Below are positions 17,470-26,102 of a stretch of DNA of 64,000 nucleotides, piece by piece (the first letter of the stretch is position 1; every line of letters starts with the position of its first letter). The translations under genes and the position numbers were made by a program. The stretch lies in NCBI GenBank assembly GCA_934149075.1, contig CAKPDR010000009.1, forward strand, positions 7,801 to 71,800. The letters run 5' to 3'. The notes under the pieces were generated by a model. That model searched no databases and was not told the origin of the DNA. It saw only the letters and a list, made by a program, of their open reading frames with translations. Source of the DNA: an uncultured Clostridia bacterium. Lineage in GTDB: Bacteria > Bacillota > Clostridia > TANB77 > CAG-508.

Positions 17470-18477
17470 TTAATTTTCATTATTTAAAGCTTTTTCAATT
17501 AATTTATCTAATAGCTCTGAATATGTAATTCCAATTGCTTCTAACAATTTTGGATACATACTTATTTTGGTAAAACCCGGCATTGTATTTATTTCATTTA
17601 TATATATTTTGTTTGTTTCTTTTTCTATAAAGAAATCTACTCTTGCCAAGCCTTTTCCATCAATTGCTTTAAATGCTTTTACTGCAAGTTTCTTAATTTC
17701 TTCCATTTTGCTTTCTTCAATTTCTGCTGGAATAATAGTTTTTGACTCTTGAATATTATATTTTGCATCAAAACTATAAAATTCCTCTGCTGATATTATT
17801 TCTCCTACTGTTGATGCAATAATGTCTTTGTCTTCTAAAACAGCACATTCTATCTCTCTAGCATCTATCCCCTGTTCTACTAAAATTTTATTATCATATT
17901 TTCCCGCATGTTCTATTGCCATTTTTAATTCACTATTATTGGTAGCTTTTTTTACTCCAATTGAAGATCCTGAATTAGATGGTTTTACAAACATTGGAAA
18001 CTTTATTTTATCAGTTATTTTTTCTATTTTAAATTCTTCTTCTTCAAATTTTTCATCTATAATTGCATATCCATCCTTATTTTTCTTTATATATATATAC
18101 GGTGCTTGGTCGATTCTAGCTTTTTCGAAAATAACTTTTGTATACACTTTATCCATCCCTATACTTGAAGCCAAGACTCCACTTCCTACATATGGAATTT
18201 TTAACATTTCAAACATTCCTTGTATTGTGCCATCTTCTCCTCCTAATCCATGCAATACTGGAAATAGAACATCTAAATCTTTTAAAGTCCATACTAAATT
18301 ATATATCTCTTCCCTTTCACCACTACCTTTTTCAAAATATTTTCCATATTCATTTATATAAATCTCATGTATTTCATATTTTTCTTTATCTAAGTTTTCT
18401 ATTATAGATTTTGCTGACATTACTGAAATATCATGTTCTGTTGATATTCCTCCATAAATAATACCTAATTTTATCAT
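17470..18477 (-). CDS. ddl: D-alanine--D-alanine ligase
   Basis: ATP-grasp ligase (335 aa) that makes the D-Ala-D-Ala dipeptide for peptidoglycan precursors. Seen: N-terminal GGISTEHDISVMSAKSI, VKPSNSGSSIGV, the omega-loop region FDAKYNIQ, and the metal/ATP site INEINTMPGFTKISMYPKL. The Lys-Tyr pair in DAKY is retained, which argues for dipeptide rather than D-Ala-D-lactate synthesis. A TTG in frame lies 12 nt upstream, but GGAGGG fits the ATG at 18477. It is divergent from the SpoVD-like gene. Confidence 0.93.
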   Translation of the reverse strand: MIKLGIIYGGISTEHDISVMSAKSIIENLDKEKYEIHEIYINEYGKYFEKGSGEREEIYNLVWTLKDLDVLFPVLHGLGGEDGTIQGMFEMLKIPYVGSGVLASSIGMDKVYTKVIFEKARIDQAPYIYIKKNKDGYAIIDEKFEEEEFKIEKITDKIKFPMFVKPSNSGSSIGVKKATNNSELKMAIEHAGKYDNKILVEQGIDAREIECAVLEDKDIIASTVGEIISAEEFYSFDAKYNIQESKTIIPAEIEESKMEEIKKLAVKAFKAIDGKGLARVDFFIEKETNKIYINEINTMPGFTKISMYPKLLEAIGITYSELLDKLIEKALNNEN

Positions 18478-18530
18478 ATTACCCTCCAACTTTTTTATTA
18501 TATTTATATGACTTTTATTTTTATTTATTC

Positions 18531-18559
18531 TAATTTTTCTCTATAGCACAGCATACATT
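18531..18559 (+). promoter_or_regulatory. Sigma-E-like promoter upstream of the SpoVD-like gene
   Basis: TAATTTT (18531-18537), 14-nt spacer and CATACATT (18552-18559). The -10 matches the sporulation sigma-E consensus CATACANT exactly, and the -35 matches kmATATT at 6 of 7 positions. It sits 37 nt before the start codon. In A/T-rich DNA this is suggestive only. Confidence 0.45.
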
Positions 18560-18596
18560 TATATTATGAATATTTATATTTCGAAAGGAGATTTTT

Positions 18597-20330
18597 ATGC
18601 CAATTTCTTTAAGTAATAAAAAGAAAATGAGAAATGCATTATTTATTGTTTTAATTGTTTTAACATTGCTAACAACAAGATTAGCTTATATTCAATTTGT
18701 ATGGGGAGTCGAATTAAGTGAAAAAGCCGGAACTCAACAATCCCAAAGTAGAACTATAACAGCAAAAAGAGGTACTATTTATGACGCTACCGGAAAATAT
18801 ATTTTAGCAGAAAGTTCTAGTGTTGAATTTGTAAGTGTAAATCCAACAAATATTTCTGATAAAAATAAAGAAATAGTTGCAAAAGCTTTGAGTAATATTT
18901 TTGAACTTGATTATGAAAAAGTATTAAAAAAAGTATCTAAAAGAAGTTCTATCGAAACAATTGTAAAAAAAGTTGATAAAGAAAAGGCTGATGAATTAAG
19001 AACTTGGATGGAACAAAACGGAATAACTACTGGTATTAATATTGATGAGGATTCTAAAAGATATTATCCTTATGGAGATCTTGCTGCACAAGTTATCGGA
19101 TTTTGTGGTAGTGATAATCAAGGTTTAGATGGTGTTGAAGCAAAATATGATGATGAATTAAAAGGTACTAATGGAAAAATAAATAGGCAAACCAATGCAG
19201 CTGGTGTTAGTCTTGGTGATGAAGATTATGTTGCTGCAATTGATGGAAATAATTTATATTTAACTATTGATATGACAATTCAATCTATTGTTGAAAAATA
19301 CTTAGAAGAAGCTTGTATTGATAATGTTTGTACAGATGGTGGAAGTATTATTGCGATGGATCCACGTAATGGTGACATTTTAGCTATGGCAACCTATCCT
19401 AGTTATGATTTAAATTCACCTTATGAACCTCATACAGAGGAATTAAAATCTGAATGGAATACAATGGATTCACAAGCAAAATCTATTGCATTACAGAGTA
19501 TGTGGAGAAATAAAGCTGTTTCTGATACTTATGAACCTGGTTCAGTTTTTAAAACTGTTACTGCCTCTGCTGCTCTCCAAGAAGGTATTGTTACCAATAT
19601 AGATCAACAAGGTCAATTCTGCTGTACTGGTTCAATTGAAGTTGCAAAAACTAGGATAAAATGTTGGAGATATTATAGACCACATGGTTCTGAAAGTTTA
19701 AGATTAGCTTTAATGAATTCTTGTAATCCTGTTTTTATAGGATTAGGACAAAAAATCGGTATTACAAAATATTATGAATATTTACGAAAATTTGGATTAT
19801 TTTCTAAAACTGGAATTAAACTTCCCGGTGAAGCAAATAGTATTTTTGTAAAAGAGGAAAAAGCTGGTCCTGTTGAACTAGCAACTATTAGTTTTGGTCA
19901 AAGATTCGAAATTACTCCTCTTCAAATGATTACTGCAGTTTCTTCTATTGCTAATAATGGTGTTTATATAAAGCCTCGTATTGTTAGAAGTGTCCAAAAT
20001 AGTGTGACTGGCGAAATTACTGATATGCCTATTGAAACTGGTGAACAAATTATTTCAAAAGAAAACGCTCAAAAAGTTCTTAGTATGATGAATAGTGTTG
20101 TTTCTGAGGGTACTGGAAAAAATGCAAGAGTTGAAGGTTATCAAGTGGGTGGAAAAACTGGTACTTCTGAAGATGGTGTTAATACTGGAAAATATGTTAC
20201 TTCCTTTTGCGGTGTTGCTGAAACTGATAATCCTGAAATTGTTTTATTAATTACTTTATATAATCCAACTGGTGAGGGGGGACATCAAGGAGGTGCGTGG
20301 CTCATTTTGTCACTACATATCATTCTATAA
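18597..20330 (+). CDS. spoVD: SpoVD/FtsI-like class B penicillin-binding protein, 5' part of interrupted gene
   Basis: Peptidoglycan transpeptidase anchored by one N-terminal membrane helix (about residues 12-34). Dimerisation domain at about 50-210; transpeptidase motifs Ser316-x-x-Lys (SVFK), SCN at 375-377 and KTG at 520-522. No PASTA domain. The true gene is cut at codon 567 by the element at 20282-25631: the frame leaves conserved sequence after NPTGEGGHQGG and ends in 11 unrelated residues (AWLILSLHIIL). Its missing last 22 codons, including the conserved C-terminal helix, lie at 25632-25699. Rejoined, it codes for 588 aa. The symbol is tentative: a stand-alone location outside the mra/fts cluster and a sigma-E-like promoter favour SpoVD over FtsI. 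Confidence 0.85.
   Translation: MPISLSNKKKMRNALFIVLIVLTLLTTRLAYIQFVWGVELSEKAGTQQSQSRTITAKRGTIYDATGKYILAESSSVEFVSVNPTNISDKNKEIVAKALSNIFELDYEKVLKKVSKRSSIETIVKKVDKEKADELRTWMEQNGITTGINIDEDSKRYYPYGDLAAQVIGFCGSDNQGLDGVEAKYDDELKGTNGKINRQTNAAGVSLGDEDYVAAIDGNNLYLTIDMTIQSIVEKYLEEACIDNVCTDGGSIIAMDPRNGDILAMATYPSYDLNSPYEPHTEELKSEWNTMDSQAKSIALQSMWRNKAVSDTYEPGSVFKTVTASAALQEGIVTNIDQQGQFCCTGSIEVAKTRIKCWRYYRPHGSESLRLALMNSCNPVFIGLGQKIGITKYYEYLRKFGLFSKTGIKLPGEANSIFVKEEKAGPVELATISFGQRFEITPLQMITAVSSIANNGVYIKPRIVRSVQNSVTGEITDMPIETGEQIISKENAQKVLSMMNSVVSEGTGKNARVEGYQVGGKTGTSEDGVNTGKYVTSFCGVAETDNPEIVLLITLYNPTGEGGHQGGAWLILSLHIIL
20282..20295. other. Left attachment site of element 1
   Basis: ACATCAAGGAGGTG, identical to 25618-25631. 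Reading in the host frame it encodes the conserved HQGG of the transpeptidase. Confidence 0.88.
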
Positions 20331-20343
20331 TGTTTAAACATTC

Positions 20344-20389
20344 AAAAAGAGTAATGGATAGCTTATTTATGCTATCCATTACTCTTTTA
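20344..20389 (-). terminator. Terminator of the element 1 lemA-TPM genes
   Basis: Perfect 18-bp stem (AAAGAGTAATGGATAGC and complement) with T's, just past the lemA stop on the minus strand. Confidence 0.88.
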
Positions 20390-20393
20390 AAGG

Positions 20394-20969
20394 TTAATCA
20401 AAGTTAACTTCAGGTACTTTTTTCGCACTCTCATCAGCTTCAAAATACTGCATTGGATAATATCCACTCATTCCAGCAATAAAACTACTTGGGATACTCT
20501 GTACTTTGGTATTATAAGCCTTTACTTTCTCATTATAATACTGTCTTGCTACAGAAATTCTATTTTCAGTTCCAGCTAATTCATCCTGTAATGCAATGAA
20601 TTGTTCACTTGCTTTAAGCTCCGGATAATTCTCCGAAATTGCAAGTAATCTTCCTAGTGCAGAGTCTAAAGCATTGTTTGCTTCACTGATACTTTCAATA
20701 TTTCCACTTTCAATACTTCCTGAAAGTTTCGCTCTCGCATCAGCAATTTCGGTAAATACTTCTTTCTCATGAGTTGCATAGCCTTTAACCGTTGCTACAA
20801 GATTCGGAATAAGGTCGCTCCGTCTCTGAAGTGTTGTCTCAATTTGAGACTGCTGCATTTCGACATCTTCTTTCAAAGATACCAAACTGTTTTTGGTTCC
20901 AAAAAACCAAAATGCTACCAAAATTACTACTGCAATTACTCCAAATAATACGCTTCTTCCACTCTTCAT
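20394..20969 (-). CDS. LemA-family membrane protein carried by element 1
   Basis: 191 residues: one N-terminal membrane helix (VLFGVIAVVILVAFWFFG), then the long helical LemA domain with the conserved QRRSDLIPNLVATVKGYATH and ISENYPELKASEQF. The C-terminus lies outside the helical hairpin. LemA function is not settled; it often accompanies TPM/YgcG proteins or HtpX. It is the last gene of a run with two TPM genes. A chromosomal-type LemA is also present at 61121-61672, and the two are clearly different sequences. The ATG has AGGAGG upstream. Codon use is less A/T-rich than in the host genes around it. Confidence 0.92.
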   Translation of the reverse strand: MKSGRSVLFGVIAVVILVAFWFFGTKNSLVSLKEDVEMQQSQIETTLQRRSDLIPNLVATVKGYATHEKEVFTEIADARAKLSGSIESGNIESISEANNALDSALGRLLAISENYPELKASEQFIALQDELAGTENRISVARQYYNEKVKAYNTKVQSIPSSFIAGMSGYYPMQYFEADESAKKVPEVNFD

Positions 20970-21022
20970 GTAAATTACCTCCTAAAGTTTTGATTTTTTG
21001 TTTTCAATTTACAATTTGATTG

Positions 21023-21784
21023 TTATCTTGAGGCACCACCACCTCCGGAAAAACCTCCGCCGAATCCTCCACCGGAAAATCCTCCGCCCGAAAATCCTCC
21101 ACTAGAAAATCCTCCTGATGAACTTCCTCCACCACAGATAACTCCAATAATAATTAATGCAATAAGAATTATAACAATAATTATCAGTGCCCATGATGGT
21201 AATTCCTCATCAGAATCAGCTTCTTCATCAACAGAAATCTTACTTTCCACACCCTGAATTGATATTTCATATTCTTCAGCCAAAACATTTAAAACTGCTT
21301 TAACAGTCATTTCTGTTGCTTTAGTATACTCATTATTTTCACGGTAAGGGACAAAATATTTGTCAAGAATTCGACCACATTTTGAGTCATTTAAGGCTCC
21401 TTCTAGTCCTCTGCCAATTTCAAGTCTAACTTTTTTATCAGACCGAGAAAATAGCAGTAGTGCTCCGTTGTCTTTTCCCTTTTTGCCAATTCCTAAAGTA
21501 TTAAATAGATTATTTGCATAATCTTCAATACTTCTATCAAGCAGACTTTTTACTGATACAACAGCAAACTCTGCTTCTGTCTTTTCTTCAAGTTCTACCA
21601 GCATTTTGTTGAGTTTCTTTTCTACATCATCATCAATAATGTTATCATCATCATAGATGTAGACATCTTTCTCAATTTTGGGAATTGGAATTTTCTCTAC
21701 TGATGTGGTACATCCAGTAATCATACTCACAAGTATAATTACCACCATAAATAGTGCATAAGAAGTTATCCGTTTTTTTCTCAT
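21023..21784 (-). CDS. TPM-domain lipoprotein (YgcG-like)
   Basis: 253 residues. The N-terminal signal ends in a lipobox-like SMITGC (Cys25), so a lipoprotein is predicted. The TPM domain covers about residues 40-180 (VYIYDDDNIIDDDVEKKLNK, ALLLFSRSDKKVRLEIG, GRILDKYFVPYREN). A membrane helix (WALIIIVIILIALIIIGVI) follows, then a Gly/Ser-rich tail ending GGFSGGGGASR, which is typical of YgcG/YgcG-like proteins. TPM proteins include acid phosphatases and photosystem repair factors, but the role in this context is unknown. It lies 53 nt upstream of lemA. Confidence 0.9.
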   Translation of the reverse strand: MRKKRITSYALFMVVIILVSMITGCTTSVEKIPIPKIEKDVYIYDDDNIIDDDVEKKLNKMLVELEEKTEAEFAVVSVKSLLDRSIEDYANNLFNTLGIGKKGKDNGALLLFSRSDKKVRLEIGRGLEGALNDSKCGRILDKYFVPYRENNEYTKATEMTVKAVLNVLAEEYEISIQGVESKISVDEEADSDEELPSWALIIIVIILIALIIIGVICGGGSSSGGFSSGGFSGGGFSGGGFGGGFSGGGGASR

Positions 21785-21863
21785 ACTTTTTTTTCCTTTC
21801 TTTTCAGATTACAATCTGATTACTTTAATCTATATTAAATAAGCCAAAGCTTAACCATACAAT

Positions 21864-21892
21864 ATAATACCATATTTTACATAAAATATCAA
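21864..21892 (-). promoter_or_regulatory. Promoter of the TPM lipoprotein-lemA pair
   Basis: TTGATA, 17-nt spacer (TTTATGTAAAATATGG type) and TATTAT on the minus strand. The spacer matches those of promoters at 23631-23659 and 52140-52168. The leader also has the palindrome CAGATTACAATCTG at 21805-21818. Confidence 0.55.
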
Positions 21893-22015
21893 GTATTGTC
21901 TCAATATTTTTTCATAATTAAGACAATATAATTGTTTTGATTGAATTTTTATAAGAAAGACCATAATTAAAGAGTACCCTAAAATAGAGTACCCTTTTTA
22001 GAAAATTAATCAAAT

Positions 22016-23509
22016 TTAAAATCCTCTTGAAGCTCCTCCGCCTCCAGAACTTCCGCCAAATCCATCATATCCTGAACTACTTCCAAAACTAGAATAACTA
22101 CTTTGCCATTCTTCCTCTTCGCGTCGACGTCTTCTTCTTCTTTCTTCTTCTTCCTCCTCTTCCTTATCTCGTTTTGCCTGTCTATATAATTCCTCTAATC
22201 TGTCTGCAACAGATTTGTCAAAATATGAGCGGGCTCCTGACTCCAAGTTCTCATAGATAGCTTTAGCTTCTTTTAATTTTCTCAGATTACTTGATTTACC
22301 AAAATTGATACAAGAGATAATAGCTACAACTGAAGAAACAGCTGATGCTGCTAATTTTTTCTTTCTCTCCTCTTCCACTTTTTTGTCATATTCTTCCTTA
22401 AGATGAAGAGACTCATTATATAGCTGTTTCAATTTACTGATATTGGATTGCACGTATCCCCGTTGCCTATCATTCAGCCTTGAATAATAAGATATCGCAT
22501 TAGCAAGTTTTGAAACAATATCTTTACTAGCCGATAGTCCTATTACATTCTGAATAATTAAGTCTGTTTCTTCTGCAAGTTTAATATCTCTTTGACGAAT
22601 TTCTTCTTCAATCATATTGGTAACATCTTTATCGGCTGTTGGATATAAAATCTGTACTCTTTTATATCTGTCTTCTAGTTTTTCATATTTATCTTCTAAG
22701 CACTGATAATTGAAATTTAATTTTTCCTTTTCTTCTAATAAATCATTAATTTTTCCTTGAAGTTTATTAATATCTGCTTTATTGGTATTTTTTATTTGAA
22801 TAATATTCTGCTGACTTGCTTCAAGTTGATTTGTTAGAGAATCAATTTTCTGTTGTTTTTCTCTACCTTTCGCAATAATTTTGCGAATAAAAATTACTAT
22901 CAGAACAATTATTCCAACTATAATACCAATAACAAAAATAGTGCCTAAAATAGATAAAAAATTCAAGTTAGTTTTAGAATCAGATGTCTGAACATTTTCT
23001 GTGCTTTCAATGTTTGCAACAATCTGACTTATTACAGCTTCTTGGAGATTTATAAGACCTTCGTCAAACTTATTCTCTTTTAAAGATGGAATAGCATACT
23101 TGTCTATGAATCTTCCAGCCTTTGCATCAGTGATATAAGCCTCCATTGCTTTTCCAACTTCTACTCGGATTTGTCTATCTCCTGTAGATAATAGAATTAA
23201 CAGTCCCATATCATCTTTTCCAATCCCATATAGATTGTACATATTTAATGCATAATTTTCAATTGTATCTCCATTAAGAGACTCTACTGTTGTTACAACT
23301 ACCTGGATTCCATTATGTTCATCGGATAATTTTACAGCATTATCCATAAGCCGTGTTTTTTCATCTGCTGAAAAAATATTTGCAAAATCGTTGACATAGA
23401 AGTCTGAAGTTGCTGACGGAATATTATCTTTGGCAAATACTGCTGATGCCTGAAATACTCCTAAGATAAGAATTAGCACTGCAATAAAACTTTTGATTGA
23501 TTTTCTCAT
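22016..23509 (-). CDS. TPM-domain membrane protein with coiled coil
   Basis: 497 residues. Signal peptide (SFIAVLILILGVFQASAVFA), TPM domain (about 30-165: FYVNDFANIFSADEKTRLMD, GLLILLSTGDRQIRVEVG), a membrane helix (about 185-208), then a long coiled-coil region (about 215-290), a helical region, a highly charged Glu/Arg stretch (EEEEEERRRRRRRE) and a Gly/Ser-rich tail (GGSSGGGGASRGF) like that of its neighbour. The combination suggests a membrane-tethered scaffold. It has its own promoter and leader (23540-23659). Function unknown. Confidence 0.88.
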   Translation of the reverse strand: MRKSIKSFIAVLILILGVFQASAVFAKDNIPSATSDFYVNDFANIFSADEKTRLMDNAVKLSDEHNGIQVVVTTVESLNGDTIENYALNMYNLYGIGKDDMGLLILLSTGDRQIRVEVGKAMEAYITDAKAGRFIDKYAIPSLKENKFDEGLINLQEAVISQIVANIESTENVQTSDSKTNLNFLSILGTIFVIGIIVGIIVLIVIFIRKIIAKGREKQQKIDSLTNQLEASQQNIIQIKNTNKADINKLQGKINDLLEEKEKLNFNYQCLEDKYEKLEDRYKRVQILYPTADKDVTNMIEEEIRQRDIKLAEETDLIIQNVIGLSASKDIVSKLANAISYYSRLNDRQRGYVQSNISKLKQLYNESLHLKEEYDKKVEEERKKKLAASAVSSVVAIISCINFGKSSNLRKLKEAKAIYENLESGARSYFDKSVADRLEELYRQAKRDKEEEEEEERRRRRRREEEEWQSSYSSFGSSSGYDGFGGSSGGGGASRGF

Positions 23510-23539
23510 AAAAAATCCTCCTTAAATTTTTTGTTGTCT

Positions 23540-23659
23540 ATTGCTATATATGTAAAACCAAAAAGTGAGGACTTTCCTCTCACTATTTAGTGAACACAGG
23601 AAATAAATATTAAAAAATAATTACTGTAATATAATAACATATTTACATAAAAAAGTCAA
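23540..23659 (-). promoter_or_regulatory. Promoter and structured leader shared with 52040-52168
   Basis: Minus strand: TTGACT, 17 nt, TATTAT (23659-23631), then a leader with TATTTCCT, TTCACTAA and a hairpin AGTGAGAGGA..TCCTCACT followed by T's (23584-23558). The segment TTTCCT can pair with AGGAAA inside the hairpin, so two exclusive folds are possible, as in attenuators. The same order of signals precedes the unrelated gene at 51168-52013. Confidence 0.5.
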
Positions 23660-23754
23660 TCTGTAATATTTGTTTTAAATGACACCACATATAAGTAATA
23701 AAATTCTTTACAAAATAATAAAATTAAATATCAAAGTAAATGAGGTATTTTAAT

Positions 23755-23901
23755 ATGAAACGTGAATTTGAATGTCTAGTTAATTGTAAAAATTTATATC
23801 AATTGCAGGTTAAAAATATAACTGTTGAATTTAAATATTCTGATAGTGGGAAAAAAATTAATGAATGTATAATAAATGTTTTAAAAAGAAAAATAAATTA
23901 A
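23755..23901 (+). CDS. 48-aa protein upstream of recombinase 1
   Basis: Small basic protein beginning MKREFECLVNCKNLYQLQ and ending INVLKRKIN, with GAGGT 9 nt before its ATG. It lies 47 nt upstream of the recombinase in the same direction. Its second half (NITVEFKYSDSGKKINECI) resembles the 39-aa ORF upstream of recombinase 2 (LNVSIEYGKESLKQIILNL). Shared position, size and pattern suggest an element gene, possibly a recombination directionality factor; this is inference. Confidence 0.55.
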   Translation: MKREFECLVNCKNLYQLQVKNITVEFKYSDSGKKINECIINVLKRKIN

Positions 23902-23948
23902 TCTATTATACTGGATAAATTATACTAAAAGAAGGGAGATAAAACTTA

Positions 23949-25596
23949 ATGGCTGGGCGAAAATCCAAATATACTTTCCAAACAACAAATACAAATGCAA
24001 CTAAAATATGGTCAGTTGCAATATATATACGACTTTCACAAGAAGATAGTGATAATGGAGAAGACAAGCAAGAAAGCAATAGCATTACAAACCAAAAGGC
24101 ATTACTGAATGAATTTATTGAAGAGCATAATGATTTAGTTGTCTATGATACTTATGTAGATGATGGCTATACAGGAACAGATTTTAATAGACCTGGATTT
24201 CAAAGGTTACTAGAAGATATGAGAAACGGAAATATAAATTGTGTTCTAGTTAAAGATTTATCAAGACTTGGAAGAAATTACATAGAAGTTGGAAATTATA
24301 TAGAGCAAATTTTCCCACTATTTAATATAAGATTTATTGCTATCAATGATAGTATAGATAGTTTTAAAAATCCTACAAGTACAAATACAATATTGGTACC
24401 ATTTAAAAATTTAATTAATGATGAATACTGCCGAGATACATCTATCAAAATAAGGTCTGCTCTAATTGGAAAGAAAAAAAGGCGGAGAATTTGTAGGTGC
24501 ATTTCCATCTTACGGGTATATAAAAAATCCAGAAGATAATCACAAGTTAATTATCGATAAAGATTCAGCCGAAATTGTAAAAAAAATTTTTGAATGGAAA
24601 GTAAATGAAGGATTAGGTAATTTAAGTATATGTCATAGACTAAATAATATGGGAATTTTAAATCCAACAGGTTACAAAAAGAAAAGATTGAATCAAAATT
24701 ATAATAATTCTAAAATAATGCAAGAAGATTATTCATGGTGTCCATCAACAGTCAGAAATATCTTAAAAAATGATATTTATATAGGAAATATAACTCAAGG
24801 TAAAAGGAAAGTAAAAAGCTATAAAGTTCACAAAATAGAACAAGTACCAGAAGAAGATTGGATTACAGTAGAAAATATGCATGAACCAATTATAGATAAA
24901 GTTCTATTTGAAAAAGCACAAAAAATGAGAAAAGTTGATACAAGAGTCCAAAATAATGGAAGTTTAAGTATGTGGGCCGGTATACTTAAATGTGCAGATT
25001 GTGGCAGATCAATGCATAAAAAAAGTTGTAGAAATAAAAGTGGTTCTGTTTATGAATATTACATATGTAGCACATATAGAAAAAAATCAAATAAGTTATG
25101 CACAAAACATACCTTAAAAGTGGAAGAATTAGAAAGCGCTGTCTTGGAGGCTATTAAATTACATATAGATATGTTTGCTGATATTGAAAAAATATTAGAA
25201 CATATCAACAAGTCAAATGTACAAAAGTTATCTAATAATAATATTGAAAACATAAAAAAGTCAAAAAAAACAGAAATAGATAAATTAAATAATTTAAAAA
25301 GATACTTATATGAAGATTGGAAAAATAATTATATAACCAAAAACGAATACTTAGAATATAAACAAAAATATGAGTATGATATAAACAAAATAAAAGAAGA
25401 GTTGATAAATCTAGATAACCAAAAAGAAAATCAAGAAGAAGTTATATGTCAAAATAGCAAATGGGTTGAAAACTTAAGAATATATAAAAATATTACTAAA
25501 TTAGATAGAGATATTATAACAGAATTAATAGATTACATAGAAGTTCATGAAAATAAAAGAATAACAATTCATTTTAAATTTATGAATGAATCATAA
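23949..25596 (+). pseudogene. Large serine recombinase of element 1, frameshifted
   Basis: Site-specific recombinase, about 548 aa if restored. Resolvase-like catalytic domain (residues 20-165) with nucleophile Ser30 in YIRLSQED and the KDLSRLGRN motif; recombinase domain (about 180-290); zinc ribbon CADCGRSMHKK..YYICSTYR; coiled coil to the end. The frame breaks in an A7 run at 24474-24480 after SALIGKKK; removing one A restores GGEFVGAFPSYGYIKN. The downstream frame runs 24466-25596. Ribosome binding site GAAGGGAG. The break could be a true mutation, a slippery tract or an assembly error. Confidence 0.93.
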
Positions 25597-25617
25597 TGCC
25601 TATTGTAGTGTTTAAAT

Positions 25618-25631
25618 ACATCAAGGAGGTG
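25618..25631. other. Right attachment site of element 1
   Basis: ACATCAAGGAGGTG, identical to the left site; host gene sequence resumes directly after it. Confidence 0.88.
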
Positions 25632-25699
25632 GTGTTGCAGCACCTGTTGGCGGTAAAATATTTGGTGAAGTTCTACCTTATTTAGATACAAAAAAATAA
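25618..25699 (+). pseudogene. spoVD: 3' end of the interrupted SpoVD-like gene
   Basis: Encodes HQGGGVAAPVGGKIFGEV followed by LPYLDTKK and TAA. This is the conserved C-terminal helix of class B PBPs, which is missing from the 18597-20330 part. It has no start or ribosome binding site of its own. Joining 18597-20295 to 25632-25699 gives 1767 nt, exactly 589 codons with stop. Confidence 0.92.
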
Positions 25700-25720
25700 T
25701 AATCATTCTTATTTAACATT

Positions 25721-25756
25721 AAAGGAACGCACCATTTGGTGCGCTCCTTCTTTTTT
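25721..25756. terminator. Terminator after the SpoVD-like gene
   Basis: GGAACGCACC / GGTGCGCTCC stem with T's, between convergent genes; may serve both strands. Confidence 0.8.
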
Positions 25757-25994
25757 AGGCATAAACATGATTATAAATCATGTTTCCCACTTCGTTAAGC
25801 CAGATTACCAGACGATTTCCTAATAGATTCTCATAAAGAACTCTGTGTGGATTTCCATTTGGCCATGCTTTTGTCTCGCATGGAACTAAGTACCATGTGA
25901 CTCCTTCATCCCTGAAATTTTCATTCAGTTCAACTTTATAGTCCTTTGATACATTGGTAATAATCTGTTCTTCTCTTAACTGCTGCTGTTTCAT
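25755..25994 (-). CDS. Small hypothetical protein (79 aa)
   Basis: Not recognised. Begins MKQQQLREEQIITNVSKDYK and has a Trp-rich middle (WYLVPCETKAWPNG) and end (VIWLNEVGNMIYNHVYA). No signal or membrane helix. AGGAGG precedes the ATG; TTGTAA-17-TATAAT lies upstream (about 26063-26035), and the shared hairpin terminator follows. Codon use is less A/T-biased than in gatB beside it, as in other isolated small genes here. It is outside element 1 but directly behind the interrupted gene. Confidence 0.7.
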   Translation of the reverse strand: MKQQQLREEQIITNVSKDYKVELNENFRDEGVTWYLVPCETKAWPNGNPHRVLYENLLGNRLVIWLNEVGNMIYNHVYA

Positions 25995-26066
25995 GTTTTT
26001 GCCTCCTAAATAGCTTTTTGCTTTGTTGCATTTTTAATTATACCACTTTTTTACATTCTTTACAAG

Positions 26067-26102
26067 TTATGTATATAAAAAAATCGAATTTATATACATA
26101 AT
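26067..26102 (-). terminator. Terminator of gatCAB
   Basis: TTATGTATATAAA stem and complement, overlapping the gatB stop, followed by weak T richness. Confidence 0.6.

Larger units (their letters stand above)
20282..25631. mobile_element. Serine-recombinase element 1 (5.3 kb) inside the SpoVD-like gene
   Basis: About 5336 bp bounded by a 14-bp direct repeat (20282-20295 and 25618-25631). It carries, on the minus strand, lemA and two TPM-domain genes, and on the plus strand a 48-aa ORF and a large serine recombinase with a frameshift. Precise loss between the two repeats restores the host gene in frame. The recombinase gene ends 21 nt from one boundary, as is usual for this kind of element. 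No conjugation, phage structural or replication genes are present. Confidence 0.93.

Noticed and set aside
17470..18477. Vancomycin-type D-Ala-D-lactate ligase
   Set aside because: The Lys-Tyr pair of the omega loop (DAKY) is kept and no vanH or vanX homologue is adjacent.
24466..24486. Programmed -1 ribosomal frameshift in recombinase 1
   Set aside because: The shift needed is +1 (or loss of one A), and the A7 run is not placed for a -1 slip into the right frame. Transcript slippage or mutation remains possible.
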